A stretch of 64,000 bases of DNA from Haliclona indistincta. Its lineage: Eukaryota; Porifera; Demospongiae; Haplosclerida; Chalinidae. Made by a program: the position numbers and the translations under genes. Below are positions 12,301 through 22,219 of this stretch, piece after piece. The stretch is from the NCBI GenBank assembly GCA_964017065.1, contig OZ024790.1:10428403-10492402 (forward strand), given 5' to 3'. The notes below the pieces were generated by a model. The model saw only the letters and a program-made list of their open reading frames with translations. It ran no database searches and was not told the DNA's origin. The first letter of the stretch is position 1; the number at the start of each line of letters is the position of its first letter.

Positions 12301-14163
12301 AGCTCAAAGCTGCTAGTCAGAAAGACCCGAGGCAGATGAGATGGCACCCACTAATAATACGGTGGTGCTTAAACCTCAAGTTGATGTCATCATCATCTTA
12401 TCATGCTTTCAGAACTGCCGGATTCATAAAGCTTCCATCTGAGCGAACTCTTTATGACTACTCCCACTTTTACCAGAGCAAGGCAGGTTTTCATGTCGAA
12501 TTGAACAAACAGCTGATGAAAGAGTCAAACGTAGATGAGTTGTCTGAGCCAAAGCTGTTTTGTGGATTAATTCTCGATGAGATGAAGGTGAAGGAAAACT
12601 TAGTCTACAACAAGCACACTGGTGAAGTAGTTGGATTTGTAAATCTCGGAGAGATTAACAATGACCTTTTGAGGTTAGAGAATAGCATCTTCCATCAACA
12701 CAAACAATGCCAACCAAATGCAATTGCCACGCACCTACTTGTGATTCTTGTGAGAGGAATTTTCATAAAACTGAACTTTCCATATGCCCACTTTGCAACA
12801 GAAGGAATCACTGCCGATATTCTCTTTCCCATATAGTCTGGGAAGCTGTACGTCAAATTGAATGGCTCGGTCTTAAGATCATTTTCGTTACAGCGGATGG
12901 AGCTAGCCCAAACCGCAAGTTTTTCCGAATGCACGGCGATGAGAGCAGTGAAACTCCTGTAGCTTACAGAACTCTCAATTGGTATGCAGAAGACAGACGC
13001 TACCTTTACTTCTTCTCAGACCCACCTCATCTTTTGAAGACTACACGCAATTGTTGGTCCCACTCAGACTGGAATGGAACACGTTTAATGACGGTGAGTT
13101 GCTTTTTAGAATTAAATTAATGTTTCCGTTATTCACAACAGAGAAACGGTCAGTACATTATTTGGAAGCATCTGAGGGATCTATATGAGAGAATGACAAC
13201 AATGAGGAGTGAGACAAAAGGCTTGTCAATGTTGCCAAAAATCAAACGAGAGCATATCTATCTGACATCATTTTCAAGAATGCGTGTAGATTTAGCTGCC
13301 CAGGTGAGCAAACAATTTTATCGTATCATTATTAAATCTATCTCTATCTCATCACTCATTTGTAATGCATTCATTTATATTATTCCAGGTCTCTTCCGTT
13401 GCTAATGAATTGGAATACAATGGCGACCCAGCAACCAAAGAAACACAGTGCTTTGTCCGCAAATTCGACAGATTCTTTGATTGCCTAAATGTCCGAAATT
13501 TATCAGAAGGTTATCAGAAGAGAAAACCTGATCTAAAACCATACACATCACCCAATGACAGCAGGCTGAAGGTATGCAATGACAATATCTAATTTCACTA
13601 ACATACAAAACAATGGTATACACCCAGTGGCTTGAGAAGGAATTCATGCAGTATATAGCAGATTGGGAGACTGCTAACAAAAGTGCAGGCCGTTCTCCAC
13701 AAGAGCAAAGGAAAATGGGACTTAGCGCTGAGACCATCGAAGGACTTATCATAACAGGTATAACAATATTATAGTAAATAATTATAATTAAATAAACTTT
13801 AAGATCACTTTTTCTCCTGCAGTGAACTCCTTTGTAGAGATGACCAGGTATTTGCTTTCACAGCCAGACAGTAAAGATCTTTTTCTTTTGAGTGAAAGGG
13901 TGTCTCAAGATCCCTTAGAGAATTACTTTGGGAAGCAAAGAGCTAGAGGCGGCAGATGTGATAACCCTTCTATGAAAGAGTGCATTCAAAATTCAATCGC
14001 AATCAGAGCCCAACAAGGATTAGAGTTAGATCATGTTAGAGGAAACAGTCGTTATAAAAGACGAGTAACATATGACACTGAGGTGATTGATGATACTCCT
14101 CTTCCCAAAAGAAAAAGACAGCGTGCAACTAACAAAAAGAAGTCCTCTCAATGTACCCAATAA
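9388..14163 (+). pseudogene. P-element/THAP9-like transposase, frameshifted
   Basis: Candidate exons are 9388-9447 (MPRKQLLYRRKNYW...), 9502-13093 with breaks, 13142-13303, 13389-13571, 13628-13757 and 13823-14163; the later ones join in frame with GT-AG introns. Family marks in order: a pre-catalytic block with LPSERTLYDYSHF (about 12437); an RNase H-like strand LILDEMK (about 12568, candidate first Asp); VTADGASPNRKFF (about 12885, second Asp); SDPPHLLKTTRN (about 13018); and a C-terminal SQDPLENYFGKQ...RGG (about 13902, candidate Glu). These match the P-element transposase layout of DNA-cleaving D, D, E residues. No THAP zinc finger is visible. A one-base frame break lies near 12828-12836: LFPI is followed by a stop, while VWEAVRQ continues in the next frame. 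The exon-2 frame following exon 1 stops at about 9643 whereas the long frame is offset, so the 5' end is also disturbed. It is either a pseudogene or contains assembly errors. Confidence 0.8.
9825..11455 (+). repeat. Coding minisatellite encoding SQLAST-type repeats
   Basis: About 1.6 kb of 21-bp units (encoding PSQLAST) mixed with 33-bp units (encoding QVNTHSQLAST), all in frame with the transposase frame. Every unit carries an SQ dipeptide and many carry TQ. The repeat is open on the opposite strand too (long antisense frame rich in ECLLAER), which reflects its composition rather than a second gene. Higher-order blocks recur: the pattern around 9880-10300 is largely repeated at 10280-10560 and 10960-11340. 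Confidence 0.9.
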
Positions 14164-14271
14164 TAATTATGACTTATCGAATTGTATGCAGACTAGCTTT
14201 TTAAACAGTATAACGGTTCAGTAGGATAATAATAGTGATAGTCAGTATGAATGAGTTCATGTCGATAATAA

Positions 14272-15345
14272 TTATGACTGGAGTCCTTTCCTCAAGCTAG
14301 GTTTCTTGGCTGTGGTTGTTTTAGATTGCATTTTATAGTTTTCCAGCCAGCCTGCAGTCATGGAAAAACCACGAACAGTAACCCACAGTTGGATTATTTC
14401 TGTAAGAAGTTCTTTGCTTTCTTCGTCGCAATCAATACATTGAGACAGCAGATTCCATCTCCATTGCACCTCATCATTCTTCACTGCTTTCTCGATCACG
14501 TTTGACCGAAGAGATTCGTTTGTGTGGGATTTACAGCAAAGAATGTGCTGAGGTAGCAGGACACGTACAATTTTTTCGATGGTTAGAAAGAAGAGAAAAG
14601 TGGCATCATTTAATGGAAACAGTCCACCTCTGTTGACAATTGCGGACCACTTTCTAGTATAAGAGATCAGATCTCCATCTTCATCGCTATCCACAGCCAT
14701 GTCTCCTAAGCAATGAATAAATCTATCATACTTGGTAGCTGTAGAATCCTTCTTTTCAAAACTTTTCAGAAGTTTAAAAGGCACGAATCCACATGCATAT
14801 CGAAGCACATTGAGCTCATCGGGAGACATTGAGGCTTCACCACTAGCCGCACTCACCACTGCCGCGGCGTTAGCTTCTACACCACTGCCGCTGGTGGACA
14901 ACTTCTCAGGCAGCAAAATCTCGAAAAGTTTTTCATTCACTGACTGCTGGAACAAAATGCTGCATGGTTCAGCAATGATGGAGGAAGGGAACTTTTGATC
15001 CCAGATCATGGGCAAACTAGTGTTGCACTCGTGGTGAAACTGGGCCCACAACTTCGTCCTGGTAGCTGGAAGAGAGTTGCATTTACTCATTTGAGTGCTG
15101 ATGAGATGGTCAAGGGTTTTATACAACGCCGAAGAAAACAATGAAACTGCTGCACGACTTTCTACTTCTTCGGCCTCAGATGCACTCGCCGCATTAAATA
15201 CACGCAGAATACATCTCCCAAGAGCTTGTAATTTTTCCACTTTCGTCGACTTCACCTGCAAGCAGGGGTCATATATCACTGCTTCTATTGCTTGAACAAC
15301 TCTAGTTGTTGCTGCACTAGCTACAGCGTCACTGGTAGTAGCCAT
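14272..15345 (-). CDS. Accessory ORF of the P-like transposon, unknown function
   Basis: An uninterrupted 357-codon minus-strand frame convergent with the transposase, with stops about 110 bp apart, lying wholly inside the TIRs. It starts MATTSDAVASAATT about 90 bp inside the right TIR region. The N-terminal half is helical and Ala/Ser-rich. The C-terminal half has a compact block with LRYACGFVPFKLLKSFEK, an acidic stretch (VDSDEDGD), KWSAIVNRGGLFPLND and a Cys-containing QCIDCDEE, ending in a basic tail. I know no domain for it. Similar 'VNRGGLF' proteins seem to accompany invertebrate mobile elements, but that is recollection, not a search. It has no signal peptide or membrane span, so it is likely nuclear or cytosolic. 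The intact frame next to a broken transposase is notable. Confidence 0.7.
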   Translation of the reverse strand: MATTSDAVASAATTRVVQAIEAVIYDPCLQVKSTKVEKLQALGRCILRVFNAASASEAEEVESRAAVSLFSSALYKTLDHLISTQMSKCNSLPATRTKLWAQFHHECNTSLPMIWDQKFPSSIIAEPCSILFQQSVNEKLFEILLPEKLSTSGSGVEANAAAVVSAASGEASMSPDELNVLRYACGFVPFKLLKSFEKKDSTATKYDRFIHCLGDMAVDSDEDGDLISYTRKWSAIVNRGGLFPLNDATFLFFLTIEKIVRVLLPQHILCCKSHTNESLRSNVIEKAVKNDEVQWRWNLLSQCIDCDEESKELLTEIIQLWVTVRGFSMTAGWLENYKMQSKTTTAKKPSLRKGLQS

Positions 15346-15879
15346 AGTAGTACTGTCTGTAAGCTAAGTCCACGCAGCCGATACAATCGCGCGCGCGCGC
15401 TCGCGCCATGCAAGTTAATTCGCGAGGGTAGTGAGTAAATTTTAACCCGTAACGCGGATGTAGTTGAAATTCCTGCCCGTTGCTAATCCCTGTGAGTATA
15501 TTGTATCTATGACTGTACCTAGCGCTACCCGTTTCCAATCCCGGTTACGTAGTCTCATAAATCTATGTTTGAACTCCGTTACTAGGTTACGCCTACTCGC
15601 GCACGCCCGTGTATGTAATTATTCTAATACAAGCGCACCTTAGTACAAATTGCGAGTGCCGTGCTGCCACTAGCAGTGTTCACAGCAGACAACGAGCAAA
15701 TCATCACGGTTACACTGGATTTGTCTGTTCAGGCTTGTAAGAATGCTGGCTTAAGCTTAGCTAATGTTGCATGGTACGTGTTGAATGTATGCAGTGCAGA
15801 TTCGATCGCCATATGAGTGCGCTGAAATAGTTCAAGAGGCTCTTTACACTGTATTAGCATAAGTGCCAACTAAGTCATT

Positions 15880-16200
15880 AATAAAAAAGAAAAGAAATAA
15901 GTAATAAAAACATTTTAACCAAAATGCAAGAGATTTAGGGTTGGTACATTTATCGAAAAAGTATGGAAACAAAATTTTGAAATGAAAAGGATTGTAACAA
16001 TAGCAGTGTAATGCTACCTCCCTAAATTAACTGCTTTCGATAGTTGTTGTTAATTTAATAGGGAGGTAGCATTACACTGCTATTGTTACAATCCTTTTCA
16101 TTTCAAAATTTTGTTTCCATACTTTTTCGATAAATGTACCTGAACCCTAAATCTCTTGCATTTTGGTTAAAATGTTTTTATTACTTGTTATTTTTTAATT
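15880..16200. mobile_element. Foldback element, near-perfect palindrome
   Basis: The left arm (about 15880-16022) and right arm (about 16056-16200) are reverse complements over about 140 bp; for example GGGAGGTAGCATTACACTGC on the right matches the left arm around 16000-16020. The loop is about 30 bp. It is non-coding and AT-rich. Confidence 0.85.
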
Positions 16201-16345
16201 AGGGTAAATTTAATTTTGGTTCTTTTAGGGCACTCACGGAAAAAACTTATGAGTCAAATTTTTGTCAGTACTACACAAAAAGACCATAAGTTGTATAATG
16301 CAAAACGACAAAAGCATAAATTCAACTGATCTCAGCTCAATATCT

Positions 16346-16560
16346 TAATGATTCCAGCTGCCTGTCTGTCTCCTGTAGCTGTGTTCTGAACAGTTTTACC
16401 TCAGCACTATTGACTGCAGTATCAGTACATGTATGCTTCTCACCAAAACCCGCTATAATCTGCAGGAAGGAAGTAGAACTGTCATACAGACCATTACTTA
16501 ACCAAGGACTTCACTTTCCTGGCTTTGCTCTTGTATTTTTCGATTTCAGAATGCTAAAAA
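16346..16560 (-). pseudogene. HOOK C-terminal exon remnants
   Basis: Minus-strand sequence from about 16464 to 16346 reads GFGEKHTCTDTAVNSAE and TQLQETDRQLESL, a decayed copy of the HOOK exon at 40868-40978 (GFGEKRTDTAVDSAE, AQLQERDRQLEKL). A piece of the preceding exon (EIEKYKSKARK) lies at about 16520-16555. Insertions and substitutions make it non-functional. It marks a third copy of the HOOK + ZU5-death block. Confidence 0.7.
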
Positions 16561-16859
16561 AACTCACTAATATCACACAAGGAAAGTATACAGTGACAAT
16601 TACAAGTAAAAATACAGCTAGGTAGTATAATTATAGTAGTTGTATAGTACTGTAGGTACCTATTCTGTGCATTGTATAATGGTTTGTGCTTTTACTGATT
16701 TAAAATTGCGCTGATATAATATATTTGGACTACAAAAGCTAAACCACACCTACCTTGACTTCATTGTTGAGTGACTGAGTGATTAATGCCTTTATCAATC
16801 AGCATTTTGACTAGCCTACAGTACTGCCTGTGATAAAACATGTAATGTTATGGTATAGG

Positions 16860-17275
16860 TCAAACTGACCTCGTAGTTCATGTTCTACATCAACAAAGCA
16901 AGGAACGGATGCAGCGCTTTAACGTAACAAAAACCTCAATGCTCTACTGATACAAGTGAGAACTTCTCAGGAAGTTGTCAAATTTAAGTTATTGCTCTGT
17001 CTGTTTAGAGGATCTTCACAAGGTCTCAGAGGATCTTGCCTGCTGTGCATCCGTGCATGGTATACAGCACTGATGATAATGAATGTGGTTTTGATTGCAT
17101 TACGGTGGGTGACTGGAATGATCCCACACCGCCGCTATGTTTCCAAGTAAAGGTCAAATCAAAGGAAGCTTCTGATGATCTTAACTATCCTGTTCCAGTT
17201 CTTGGCATCACTCCAGTACAATGTAGGAACTAAAGTGTTTATACAACTAGACTATCAGAATCTTGAAAAATATAG
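16860..17275 (+). pseudogene. Fragment of ZU5-UPA-death family gene (UPA region)
   Basis: Contains decayed counterparts of three gene A exons: 'F..INKARN..' at about 16872 (compare 30902-31020), a short 'LPAVHPC' piece at 17036-17057 (compare 31070-31210), and the best-preserved block VKVKSKEASDDLNYPVPVLG at about 17150-17208 followed by KVFIQLDYQ at about 17234 (compare 31258-31423). Frames are interrupted and the ZU5 and death exons are absent here, so it is a truncated pseudogene copy. Confidence 0.75.
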
Positions 17276-17671
17276 TGTTTTTGTCAGTGTTTTGTACACT
17301 ATATTTCATCTTTGGGGAATCAGAGACTTTACTTACTTACATGTGAGTAGGCCGCTTTGCTGAAGATGTGAAGAAAAGTGAATATGTGCTGTGCACATGG
17401 TTTAGCTATAGCATCAAAATTAATGCCATAAGCTAGTGAATAAATATCAATGACAGTTTGTGTGAAGGGGATATTAATGACTTGCTGCATACATAATTTA
17501 GTCATAACAGCAGCAAATTTTGATGTAGACAATAATTATACTTTTTGCACTTTGCGGTTTTCAAGCACATGCTTTTAGCTTGTAAAAATTTACCCCGCTA
17601 AAAACATTTTTACAAAGAAGGTCAGTGAAAGGTCGGTCAGTCCGGGTAGGTTTGCGGCAGTAGCAGCATAG

Positions 17672-17764
17672 ATGGCAAGAAGGTCGTCTAATGAAGACAT
17701 CCGTGTTAAGGTTAACGTTGCTCCAGAAAGGGAACGCCGTTATGAAGAATCAGGCGCTAAACAT
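17672..17764 (+). CDS. First coding exon of gene A (micro-exon gene)
   Basis: ATG at 17672 opens 31 codons (MARRSSNEDIRVKV..., ending GAKH) and stops exactly at a GTGAGT donor at 17765, phase 0. The exon and about 150 bp upstream of it are paralogous to 45860-46062 (first exon of gene C: MSSSEDISAKDAPE, donor GTGAGT, also phase 0). Shared upstream landmarks are 'GCACATG.TTTTAGCT.GTAAA' and 'ACAAAG.AAGGT.AGT', plausibly promoter or 5' UTR. Its link to the micro-exons starting at 22220 is inferred from order, strand, phase and the matching arrangement in gene C. Intermediate exons may have been missed. Confidence 0.6.
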
Positions 17765-18149
17765 GTGAGTGGCTATCTCATGATGGTGTACATGCCGAAA
17801 ACAGGCTTAGCTTGTTCATTTGTAACAATGTAGGAAGCGTGCTGTAGTTTAACTGTACCGTTAGGTACTAGCCAGTGCCACGCTAGCTGTAGCATTGACT
17901 GTACCTGACTACAAGTTTAGTGAACTGTTTTGCGCAATGCTCTATGATCTACTGTAGCTATACAGCATCCGAGAATGAGCATCCGATGATCATATTTCTT
18001 ATGGGTGCGTTTGCTAGTCAGCCAAGACGAACTTAAATCAGACAATTTTGACACAGCATTGTTTAGAAATTCATCTTGCAAGAGCCAAAGCGCACGTCGA
18101 TCTAAAAATTGGCAGCGAAATAGATATAGACATTAGAACAATAAGTATA

Positions 18150-18283
18150 TGTTATACCATGCCTACCCGTGGTGTATCACGAATACACGAAGCAATAACT
18201 ATTAATCCCGAGGGCGTAGCCCGAGGGATTAATGGTTATTGCTGAGTGTATTCATGATACACCACAGGTTGGCATGGTATAAC
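18150..18283. repeat. Hairpin with GC-rich centre
   Basis: Inverted arms begin TATACCATGCCTACCCGTGG and end CCACAGGTTGGCATGGTATA, with a centre reading CCCGAGGGCGTAGCCCGAGGG-like. It is followed at 18460-18600 by three imperfect repeats of CACATGA..ACCGTGGAATATC. Similar GC-centre hairpins occur at 39508, 51229 and 55155. Confidence 0.8.
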
Positions 18284-18788
18284 TGACTTGTACCATGGCA
18301 ACCACAAGGCCCACTGATGTCTGCAGGTTTCTATAGGATAAATAAGGGCGGCTTGCACACTCTTTATAGTTTACTGGTGAGGTTGACTCACAACTCTCAC
18401 CCCTTCCTATTTTTCTCTCTGGAAGGTAGATCATTTCTATGATCATTTTTGCCCAGTGGGAGTCATGTGACTACCCGTGGAATATCCAGATATACCACAG
18501 GAAATCACATGATAAACCGTGGAATATCTAGTTATTCCACAGGAAATCATGTGACTTTCCGTGGTATATCTGAAATACACCACTGGCGGTGCCTTTGAAA
18601 ATAAAGCTTCCCATCAGAGGAGGTTGGCCACGCGTCATCGATCATCATTTCTACGTATGCAATGCGTAGGCCGAGTTCATGTGACCGCACAGGCCGGACG
18701 TAATTCCAACATGAATAACTTAAATTAATAGACTTTTTCGAACCTCATGAATTTATTCATATTATATGAATTTGCTGATTTGCAACTA

Positions 18789-19143
18789 CAGTACCGTTCA
18801 CGAGTAAGTGGACCAACACCCGCGGGAGACTCGTAGGCAACCCGGGGGTAATTTTGTCTTGCCCGCGGAACCGTGTATCATTAACCGCGGGTAGATGCGA
18901 ATACAGAGTGCATCATGCGCTGGTGCGGATACGTGCGAGCACTGCATATGCTCGCGAAAGTCACACAACGACAACGTGAGTCTGCCTAGCTATCTAGCGG
19001 GTCGCGAGTGCATGCAAGGCTGCATGAGGGCCGCGGGTTAGCGTGGTGCGGGCAGCGGGTACACGTTCACGGACCCGCGGGCACCCCCGAGTTACGCGCA
19101 GTTAGCCCGCGGGTTTGAGTACACTTACTCGTGAACGGTACTG
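18789..19143. mobile_element. Tc1/mariner-like MITE, copy 1 (355 bp)
   Basis: Ends are CAGTACCGTTCACGAGTAAG and its inverse CTTACTCGTGAACGGTACTG, flanked by TA on both sides (18787-18788 and 19144-19145), the target duplication of Tc1/mariner elements. It is unusually GC-rich with CCCGCGG runs. A second, same-length copy at 52083-52437 is almost identical. Confidence 0.85.
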
Positions 19144-19145
19144 TA

Positions 19146-20441
19146 GTTGGAGGCGCAGGACAGGGCGAAACTGTTTGCAAGCGTTCAAGAAGTTGTTAAC
19201 CGACCAAAAGAAGGTCGTATTTCAGGACGCTTGGCTCGGCTTGGCCGTTTTGGTTGCCACACTGTGAAACATTAGGAAGAAGCAGAAGATGGTCTACGGT
19301 GACCATGAGCGCCGAAGGAACGCTGTGAGCATTTGAAACAGTATTGGAGCTTGCCAACATTATTGTAGGACCGCTTATAACAGTCGTACAGCATATTGAG
19401 CACAGCCTACCGCCAGTCAAGGCTACAGCATTCAATCACTGCTAGCAGCAGTTCTACATCACTCGTGGACAGCCTCGTGTACATTTGGTCTCCATTCGCA
19501 CAGCACTGACTGTAGCTGGACTGCCAGCAGCTCTGCTGCAGCATCGGTGGACGGGGCTCTTTGCTATTTCATTGTCATGTGATCGTGCGTGTAAGTATGA
19601 CGCGTGGCCAACCTCCTCTGGCTTTCCATGGTACAATGGTAAATATTGTATTACTCAAAGAGGAGGCAAGAATAGTTCAAGAAGGGCCAAGTGCCCCTAA
19701 TGAAACAGAGCAAATTGAAAACAATGACTTGCTTGTCTAGGATGTCGATGGCTAGAGAGAAGATCGTCCTGGTGTGCAATGCAATTCACCTGGAGAATGC
19801 AAGCAACCATGATAGCATTTTCTTTTGTTCCCACTGCACATAGCAAATTTAACCGCACATTGAATGCCAATTGGTTGCGTTTACACTGTACTTCGTCAGA
19901 TATGCATCAACTGAATGCAAATCAAGTCAAGTTGTTTTGTCCTCTGGCTCACTCGTCATACAACTGCGACCTATACAATTGATCCATAGGACACTCGTCA
20001 GAGGACAGCTGGACCCTTTGCATGTGCTGTCTTTAGCATGCAGGAAGTGTAGACTACTAGAAAATTTCTTAAAAAGACGTATTTTCTTTTGTTGCAGTGT
20101 AAATTTCATGCCAATGCTAATAAAAACTAACGTTCTATTGAACACGTATCCTTGCGCATGCCTAGCAGCAATTAGTGACACTGCTGTGCTGTTTCACAGC
20201 TTCTTCAGGCGGTTTGACATGTCGCTTGGCAGCAAAAGCAGCTGCAGCAGTAACTTCTCAATGAGGTTAACGTCAAACTGTGCTGCGTACACATGAGTGA
20301 GTGGAGGCTGAGCACACAGGAGGTCAGGCGACTCACCAAAATACCATAAAGTGCTCTTACAAGGACTTGTAGCTATTATCAAGACCGCATAAGGAGAGAG
20401 CGACGTAATAGAGTAGGAGCGGGAAGCACCTACTTTTACTA
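19146..20441. other. Gene A first-intron region, nothing recognised
   Basis: Non-coding as far as can be seen. A segment near 19735-19800 (GATGTCGATGGCTAGAGAG... CACCTGGAGAATGCAAGCAA) is related to 46245-46310 downstream of gene C's first exon, supporting that both are paralogous intron sequence. Confidence 0.4.
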
Positions 20442-21060
20442 TTAACCCTTTAATGCCTATAGCGGCTTTAGGCGCCATAGTTGACTCCACCTACTCTAGA
20501 CGTCATAAAAAGTGCAAAAAGTGCTCTAGAAAGGTCAAATCAAGTTTAATTGCAAAAGATGAATTTACCTGAAAAACCCCACTGTTTTTCGTCGTGCCCT
20601 CCCCACTAAAAACGTACAGCACGGGGGGAATTTTAAAGGGGGGTTTCCCCCCGTTAACTCGGGGTTCGAAGGAGCAGAGCCCCTCGCCACTTTTGGCATT
20701 TTTAAGGCTTCAGGATGCCCAGAAGTGCATACTTGGGCATAGAATGTGATCTAAACTATGCTGTTTGCTCACCTGGGCACCACCAGGTTTTTTATCGGTC
20801 ACCTTCATTTAGCCAGGGCTAAATGAAGACCAAAATTGGCTGAAAAATGACGAGGTCGCAGCACACTTAAGCGGCTTCAGTTCCGAAGTGGGAGTGGCCA
20901 ACTCAGAGTTTAGTACATGGTCATAAACTTTGACATGCCAGGAAAAAAACAGTGCTAGTTTGGAACAGCTAGCGTACTGCATGTTGTAGAAATCGCAACT
21001 GTCAGTTTAGAGGAAGCCGAATTTTCGTCAAAATAATTCAGTCACTAAAGAGTTAGTTAA
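20442..21060 (-). mobile_element. piggyBac-like MITE, copy 2 (reversed)
   Basis: Reverse-oriented relative of 3591-4199: starts TTAACCCTTTAATGCC with GGCGCCATAGTTGACTCCAC, then the GC-run hairpin near 20625-20690 and the GAAGTGGGAGTGGCC block. The far end (TAAAGAGTTAGTTAA) has diverged. Confidence 0.75.
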
Positions 21061-22219
21061 TTAATTGATTAGAAATTGAAAATCTTACACAAGATGGATA
21101 TGTTACTAAGATAGACTGGGCGATGGTTGGCGCTTGACGTTCCAACGGTATCGTTTGTTTCGTCTTTGCTAAAAACGGGCAGTCAGAGACTTCTAGGAGG
21201 CAAGCAGCTACCCTAAGACGATCGCTATTGCTTGCTGCCTTCAGTGGATACTGCTGACACGAGTGAAAACTATGTTCATGAGCAGACACGCTGCTTCTTT
21301 ACAGCTTGTGCACAAGCACGTGGCGATAGTCTGGAAGTCATCGCATGTATAGAAAGCTGCTGCTTGCCTCCTAGGAGCCTCTGACCGCCCAGCTCCAGCC
21401 AAAAACCAAGGTGACGGTAGTAGCTCGACGTCGTACAGCAGCCATCATCCACTCTATCTTTAGTAACACGTCCATCATGTGTAGATCTTACGTCGCTCTC
21501 TCATTATGCGCTCCTGCTATTAGAAAGTCATGGACTAGCTGCTCGTGCAATACTCGCCAGAACTGAAAACATCTTTACAGCACAAAGACGAACACAAATG
21601 CTGCATACAGCGACTTTCAGGCTTCTTGAACCGTAAATTAACACCAACAGCGTGAATTGTGTAACGCTAACATATCTTTTCTCGATCGCTTGCGCGATTG
21701 CCTCGCTTACAAGGGAGTGGGCTAGCCGGGAGACCGCATGCGAGAAAATGACGAGTGGAAAGAGCTGTGAGCCAAATCTCTGTAGCACGTATTCAGAATA
21801 CCTTCGGTGGCGCATGGTATATCAGCACGAAGTCCTATCGTCCACGCTGCCATTGCACAACCAATCTGTGTTCTCCATCGTGCCTAAACGCTGCCTCACA
21901 CAAACACGTGCTCAATTGGGCTTGTCGTCGTGGGTGTCGGCTACCACGCACGAGCGAGAGCAGTTACAGCGGTGGTGCTAACGTGATAATCAGGAACGCT
22001 CGACGCTTGTCCCTTCACGCTCGATGCTTTTTCATTGCAAGAAGGCTGAAAGTCGCTGTACTGCTCACGGGCAATTACTTCACTCATTGCGTAAATAGAT
22101 TCTATGCATTCCAATGTGTTACACATTCTCTCTTTTGTAATATAAAATTTTGTAATTTTGACTCAAGTATTTTTGATTCTAACTGCCTTTCTAAATAATT
22201 ATAGCATCATTTTTTAAAG
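21061..22219. other. Gene A intron, nothing recognised
   Basis: No exon or repeat family identified. The final stretch (AATTATAGCATCATTTTTTAAAG) leads directly into the first candidate micro-exon. Confidence 0.35.

Larger units (their letters stand above)
8696..15511. mobile_element. Complete P-superfamily-like DNA transposon, 6.8 kb
   Basis: Both ends are visible: ATAGATACAGTATACC at 8696 and, inverted, GTATATTGTATCTATG ending at 15511. They are flanked by the direct repeat ACTGTACC at 8688-8695 and 15512-15519. An 8-bp target duplication fits the P-element superfamily. The terminal about 90 bp are imperfect inverted repeats sharing an AACAGGGATTAGCAACG-type core and a CGTTACGGGTTAAA block. 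Inside are a multi-exon transposase on + (9388-14163) and a convergent ORF on - (15345-14272). Whether it is active is doubtful, because the transposase has frame problems. The MITE at 4941-5772 uses the same ends. Confidence 0.85.
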
